A stretch of 9,458 nt of DNA, taken from an uncultured Bacillota bacterium. Its GTDB lineage: Bacteria > Bacillota_I > Bacilli_A > Erysipelotrichales > Erysipelotrichaceae. Of the stretch, positions 6,729 to 9,458 are shown piece after piece (position 1 is the first letter of the stretch; each line of letters begins with the position of its first letter). The DNA is taken from positions 1-9,458 of the forward strand of contig CASEHR010000153.1 of the NCBI GenBank assembly GCA_949287785.1, in the 5' to 3' direction. A model generated the notes under the pieces. That model worked only from the letters and a program-made list of their open reading frames with translations. It was not told the origin of the DNA and searched no databases. The position numbers and the translations under genes are program-made.

Positions 6729-7733
6729 ATGGATAAGGCAAGAAGAGAAAAGATACTCAGAAAATATATTATCCTCGACAGCACATTCAAGACCAGTCTC
6801 TGGATGATCGTCGGCATCATCGTCTTATGGTCGATCCTGCTGTCGATCGATTTCAATTTCTTCTTACTGGACGGAGCTCCGTCTTTCAGCTTGTTTTTGA
6901 TGGTGATCTTCTGCATCTTCTTTATCGTCTACACGATCTATGCAGCCGTCAAGATCAAAAAAGGTCCCTCAGACCCGGACTGGCAGATGATCGAGAAAGA
7001 TGTGAACGCCGTCTTTCTTGAACGCTATATCGATGACGACGACGAAGTATCGCTCATCGATATCCACAAAGCCAGAAAGAAAGCCAGTTTAAATGGTCGG
7101 CGTTTCATGGATAAGGTCTATGATGCCATGACTTTATATGATATCAAAATGCCCCCGGTCAGACGTTATATCCTTTCGCTCATCATCGTACCAAGTCTGA
7201 TCTTAGTCATATCCTACATTCCCGAATATGTGAGTGACTACATCACCAAAACACAGGCGATCAATAAGGTAGCCGATGTCATATACGGGCTGGATGATGC
7301 CTTTGAAGACAAGGTATACTCCATATATTATGATGATCCGAAAGAAGAATACCTCAGTTATGGCTATTACTTCACCGCTTATATGGATTATGCGATGGAC
7401 TCTTACATTTCAATGTCCGTTACCAATGAAGGAAAGATCGATTATATGGCCTACAGTATCGATGTCGACCCAACCGAAGATATCGATGCTAATATTGCCT
7501 ACATCGAAGAAAAACTGGCCGGCTATTACGATATCGTCAAAGATCTGGATATTGATGACCGTTTTTTAGAGGAACCGGTCTTATCTGATTCTTTCAAAGA
7601 AGAAATGCGTTATCTGACAATCGATGATGAAAGAGTCGATCTGTCAAGCGGACCGATGTATATGTCATACAGCATTTACGATTACGGCTATGGGCCGTCA
7701 GCTGATTTTTATATCTCGATCAATAACAACTGA
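6729..7733 (+). CDS. three-TM protein of unknown function with Tyr/Asp-rich ectodomain
   Basis: I do not recognise a family for this 334-residue protein. A basic N-terminus (MDKARREKILRK) is followed by TM1 at ~22-41, TM2 at ~52-73, a cytoplasmic loop of ~70 residues with an acidic patch (YIDDDDE, 100-106), TM3 at ~147-164 and a C-terminal domain of ~170 residues. By the positive-inside rule that last domain lies outside the cell. It is rich in Tyr and Asp (for example YGYYFTAYMDYAMDSY at 211-226) and ends YISINNN. The ATG at 6729 is the only sensible start: the next in-frame ATG (residue 26) lies inside TM1. There is no ribosome-binding site, which fits a leaderless transcript. It stands alone between two terminators. 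Coding is well supported by length, hydrophobic pattern and codon use like its neighbours. Confidence 0.8.
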   Translation: MDKARREKILRKYIILDSTFKTSLWMIVGIIVLWSILLSIDFNFFLLDGAPSFSLFLMVIFCIFFIVYTIYAAVKIKKGPSDPDWQMIEKDVNAVFLERYIDDDDEVSLIDIHKARKKASLNGRRFMDKVYDAMTLYDIKMPPVRRYILSLIIVPSLILVISYIPEYVSDYITKTQAINKVADVIYGLDDAFEDKVYSIYYDDPKEEYLSYGYYFTAYMDYAMDSYISMSVTNEGKIDYMAYSIDVDPTEDIDANIAYIEEKLAGYYDIVKDLDIDDRFLEEPVLSDSFKEEMRYLTIDDERVDLSSGPMYMSYSIYDYGYGPSADFYISINNN

Positions 7734-7771
7734 TCCCTGTTGCCTTTCACCGATATCATAACAAATTATGT

Positions 7772-7798
7772 AAAAAGGCCTGCCGCTTGGCAGGCCTT
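7772..7798 (-). terminator. strong intrinsic terminator between convergent genes
   Basis: A perfect 10-bp stem AAGGCCTGCC (7775-7784)/GGCAGGCCTT (7789-7798) has a 4-nt loop. On the minus strand the stem runs into TTTTT (7772-7776), so it is a classic terminator for the minus-strand genes 8624-9458 and 7829-8557. On the plus strand only CCTTATCTTATC follows, so it may also end the 6729-7733 transcript, but less well. It is the only strong structure in the 95 bp between these genes. Confidence 0.88.
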
Positions 7799-7828
7799 AT
7801 CTTATCACATAAAATCCGAATGATCCTT

Positions 7829-8557
7829 TTAGTTTATATCATCGTGCCTGCCGGTATCGACTTGCACATCGATATAGCTGTCATCATAGTTTTCGATGAT
7901 CTTGCTCATACGATAGAGGTAAATGATCTTAAAGATGCCGCAAACGATACTTGCAATACCCGACAAGAGGGTGACCGCAAGCCCGACAGACATCAGACCA
8001 AACGAATATGAGTTGATCGACAGAAGCCAAATGAGAAGGCCGACAATGACTAAGATCGCACTCCAGAAATAGAACTTCCACAACCTCTTCCATTTGACCG
8101 TGTAAGTACTGTCATAATCGATCATAAGTTCACTGTGACCTTGAAATTCATGATATTCGGCAATGATCGATATCACACTGCTGATGATCGCCACCAGTGT
8201 CACCATCACTAACGTGATCATGATCGAATTGAATGGTGATGTGATGAGGCTCTCAATACTGTTATGATGACCTAAACCGATGATGGAACCGGCTATAAAC
8301 GAGAACCCGACGACAAAGGTAATGACGATCAGCACTATGCTGATGATCTTGAAGATCGCTGATGTCCGATAATGACCACTCAGCGAAGACATCTTCCAGA
8401 TGATGACAAGATAGAAGATCTCGGTCACAAAATTGACGATCTGGGCAATCGATGACAGATTGCCATCATCATAATTTGATAAAAAATTACAGACGACGAT
8501 TATGATCGAAGCCACAAACAGATAGAATAAATACTTAGACAATTTGGTTTTTTCCAT
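7829..8557 (-). CDS. six-TM membrane protein of unknown function
   Basis: This 242-residue, very hydrophobic protein has six likely TM segments at about 8-27, 36-54, 68-95, 109-133, 160-180 and 187-213, placing both ends in the cytoplasm. Between TM4 and TM5 is EYHEFQGHSEL followed by KWKRLWKFYFW (155-165), and after TM6 comes YLYRMSKIIE. That pattern reminds me of uncharacterised Clostridia/Erysipelotrichia membrane proteins, but I cannot name a domain. The C-terminal tail is acidic and hydrophilic (YDDSYIDVQVDTG). The ATG is well placed after AAGGAGA (8566-8572). It lies 66 bp downstream of the antiporter gene on the same strand, with its own promoter in that gap and no clear terminator, so it may be read both alone and with the antiporter. 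No function is assigned. Confidence 0.82.
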   Translation of the reverse strand: MEKTKLSKYLFYLFVASIIIVVCNFLSNYDDGNLSSIAQIVNFVTEIFYLVIIWKMSSLSGHYRTSAIFKIISIVLIVITFVVGFSFIAGSIIGLGHHNSIESLITSPFNSIMITLVMVTLVAIISSVISIIAEYHEFQGHSELMIDYDSTYTVKWKRLWKFYFWSAILVIVGLLIWLLSINSYSFGLMSVGLAVTLLSGIASIVCGIFKIIYLYRMSKIIENYDDSYIDVQVDTGRHDDIN

Positions 8558-8578
8558 AGATGATATCTCCTTACACTC

Positions 8579-8605
8579 ATTGTAGCATATGACCGGCTAT
8601 GCCAA
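8579..8605 (-). promoter_or_regulatory. promoter of the six-TM gene, extended -10, very short leader
   Basis: On the minus strand, TTGGCA (8600-8605, 5 of 6 to consensus), a short 15-bp spacer, then TACAAT (8579-8584) preceded by TGC (8585-8587). The predicted start, about 8572, is the first base of the ribosome-binding site AAGGAGA (8566-8572), leaving a leader of about 15 nt, the same arrangement as the GH13 gene. Confidence 0.55.
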
Positions 8606-8623
8606 CTATCAATGTCAGACTAT

Positions 8624-9458
8624 TTATACATCGTGGTTGATAACGACCCGATCATTGGCTTTAAGGACGACATTGCCATCAGGAATGATATATCCGTCAC
8701 CTCTTTGGATCAGGACGACTAATCCGGATGTGTATTTGCCGATATCCTTAAGCTGACTGCCGATCAGTAAAGAATCCTCGTCGATGATCTTTTCGTATAA
8801 GGCAAGTTCTGTATTTTTCTTATTTTCCAAAGCACATAATAATACGCTGTCACCCTTTTTCAATATCGTATCTCCGCGCGGAATGACATTGGCGTTATCA
8901 CGCTTGATATTGACGATCAGCGTATCCGGCGGTAAGACGATATCCCTGATCGGTTTCTGATCAAAGCCATGACCTTCCGTGACCGTAAACTCGATATAAT
9001 TGATCGGTTTCTCATCGACATAGTCGGTAAAGGTCTTCAATACATCGCCTTCTTCATCGATCATATCGAGATTTTTAGCCATAAGCGGAAGTAATGAACC
9101 CTGGATCGCGATCGAAAGCAGGACGATAATAAAGACGATATGATAGATATCATAGGAAATACTTGCCGGATCCAGGACGGCCTGGATGGCAAAGACAATA
9201 CTGGCAGCTCCCCTGAGACCGGCAAAAGAGACCAGAAGATCCTGCCGCAGACTGTTTTTAAAAGGTAATGATAACAGAAAGACCGCCAAGGGACGTCCGA
9301 CAAAAAGCATGAAAGCCATGATCAGGATCCCTTCAAACAATACATCACCCATACGCGAAGGATAAGCCAGAAGGCCTAATAGAAAAAACAGGATCGCTTG
9401 CATATTGGCAGTCATACCATCAAAGAACGGAACCAGAACCCCGTTTTCTTTAAGACGG
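8624..9458 (-). CDS. CPA1-type K+/H+ antiporter (NhaP2/CvrA-like), C-terminal part with RCK_C domains
   Basis: Open to the window edge: the 14 codons before the internal ATG at 9415 (RLKENGVLVPFFDG) continue the family pattern, so the true start lies beyond 9458. The visible 277 residues begin in the membrane domain. Counting from the internal ATG at 9413-9415, hydrophobic helices fall at about 4-20, 26-50 and 86-112, with FAGLRGAASIVFA at 64-76, the conserved helix of these exchangers. Next comes a cytoplasmic RCK_C/TrkA-C domain (about 136-195, NYIEFTVTEGHGF...GDSVLLCALE) and then a shorter second unit (about 210-262) ending DRVVINHDV. Members swap K+ (or Na+) for H+, and RCK_C domains bind regulatory ligands such as nucleotides. 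Which ion and ligand apply here is not readable. No clear terminator follows; a new promoter lies in the 66-bp gap before the next gene. Confidence 0.9.
   Translation of the reverse strand, partial: RLKENGVLVPFFDGMTANMQAILFFLLGLLAYPSRMGDVLFEGILIMAFMLFVGRPLAVFLLSLPFKNSLRQDLLVSFAGLRGAASIVFAIQAVLDPASISYDIYHIVFIIVLLSIAIQGSLLPLMAKNLDMIDEEGDVLKTFTDYVDEKPINYIEFTVTEGHGFDQKPIRDIVLPPDTLIVNIKRDNANVIPRGDTILKKGDSVLLCALENKKNTELALYEKIIDEDSLLIGSQLKDIGKYTSGLVVLIQRGDGYIIPDGNVVLKANDRVVINHDV

Noticed and set aside
7276..7569. 97-residue plus-strand ORF in another frame of the 6729-7733 gene
   Set aside because: It is an out-of-frame shadow with low-complexity Met/Trp/Ile/Pro content; the main frame has TM segments and a consistent reading frame.
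8585..8623. Terminator after the antiporter gene
   Set aside because: No stem with a T-run could be found on the minus strand in this gap; only a promoter for the next gene is supported.
1..9458. Mobile element, phage, CRISPR, toxin-antitoxin or defence island
   Set aside because: No transposase, integrase, terminal inverted repeats, spacer arrays, tRNA attachment site or paired toxin/antitoxin genes were found; the genes look like ordinary chromosomal ones.

Overview
The window looks like an ordinary chromosomal segment of a Bacillota (Firmicutes) bacterium, perhaps near the Erysipelotrichia or Mollicutes-related lineages. Supporting signs are an S10 protein ending in the Firmicutes-style LPSGVDIEIKL, strong AAGGAGG ribosome-binding sites, a SigH-like sigma factor and GC content in the mid-40s by eye. 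TGA is used as a stop and Trp is TGG, so the genetic code is standard. The family-level placement is inference. I see no IS element, integrase, phage gene, CRISPR array, tRNA or rRNA.

Layout, left to right. Bases 1-88 hold the start of rplC and 108-419 hold rpsJ, both on the minus strand: the 5' end of the large ribosomal-protein (S10) operon. Upstream of rpsJ lie a ~120-nt leader that can fold into a closed multi-helix structure (420-540) and a promoter (547-576). A plus-strand promoter (712-740) drives a cytoplasmic GH13 glycoside hydrolase (760-2085). That gene overlaps, tail to tail by 14 bp, a minus-strand SigH-like sigma factor (2072-2680). Divergent from the sigma gene is an operon of a very large fused ABC ATPase/permease (2776-5982) and cutC (5994-6698), closed by a terminator whose stem begins inside cutC. 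A three-TM protein of unknown function follows (6729-7733), apparently made from a leaderless mRNA. A strong hairpin at 7772-7798 separates it from two minus-strand genes: a six-TM protein of unknown family (7829-8557) and the C-terminal part of a CPA1-type K+/H+ antiporter (8624-9458, cut by the window edge).

The genes do not form one obvious pathway: translation, intracellular glucan breakdown, transcription control, envelope transport, a CutC protein and cation homeostasis sit side by side. Gene packing is tight. The most interesting signals are in expression. Three genes have an extended -10 promoter (TGN-TANAAT) whose predicted transcription start falls at, or within about 2 nt of, their Shine-Dalgarno sequence; a fourth start falls on the A of the ATG. 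The S10 leader also looks like a structured regulatory RNA. GATC occurs about 150 times by hand count, roughly four times random expectation, linked to a preference for G-ending codons before Ile and Met. I found no convincing new multi-gene system. The best candidates for new biology are the S10 leader, the short-leader promoter architecture and the huge acidic ectodomain of the ABC protein.
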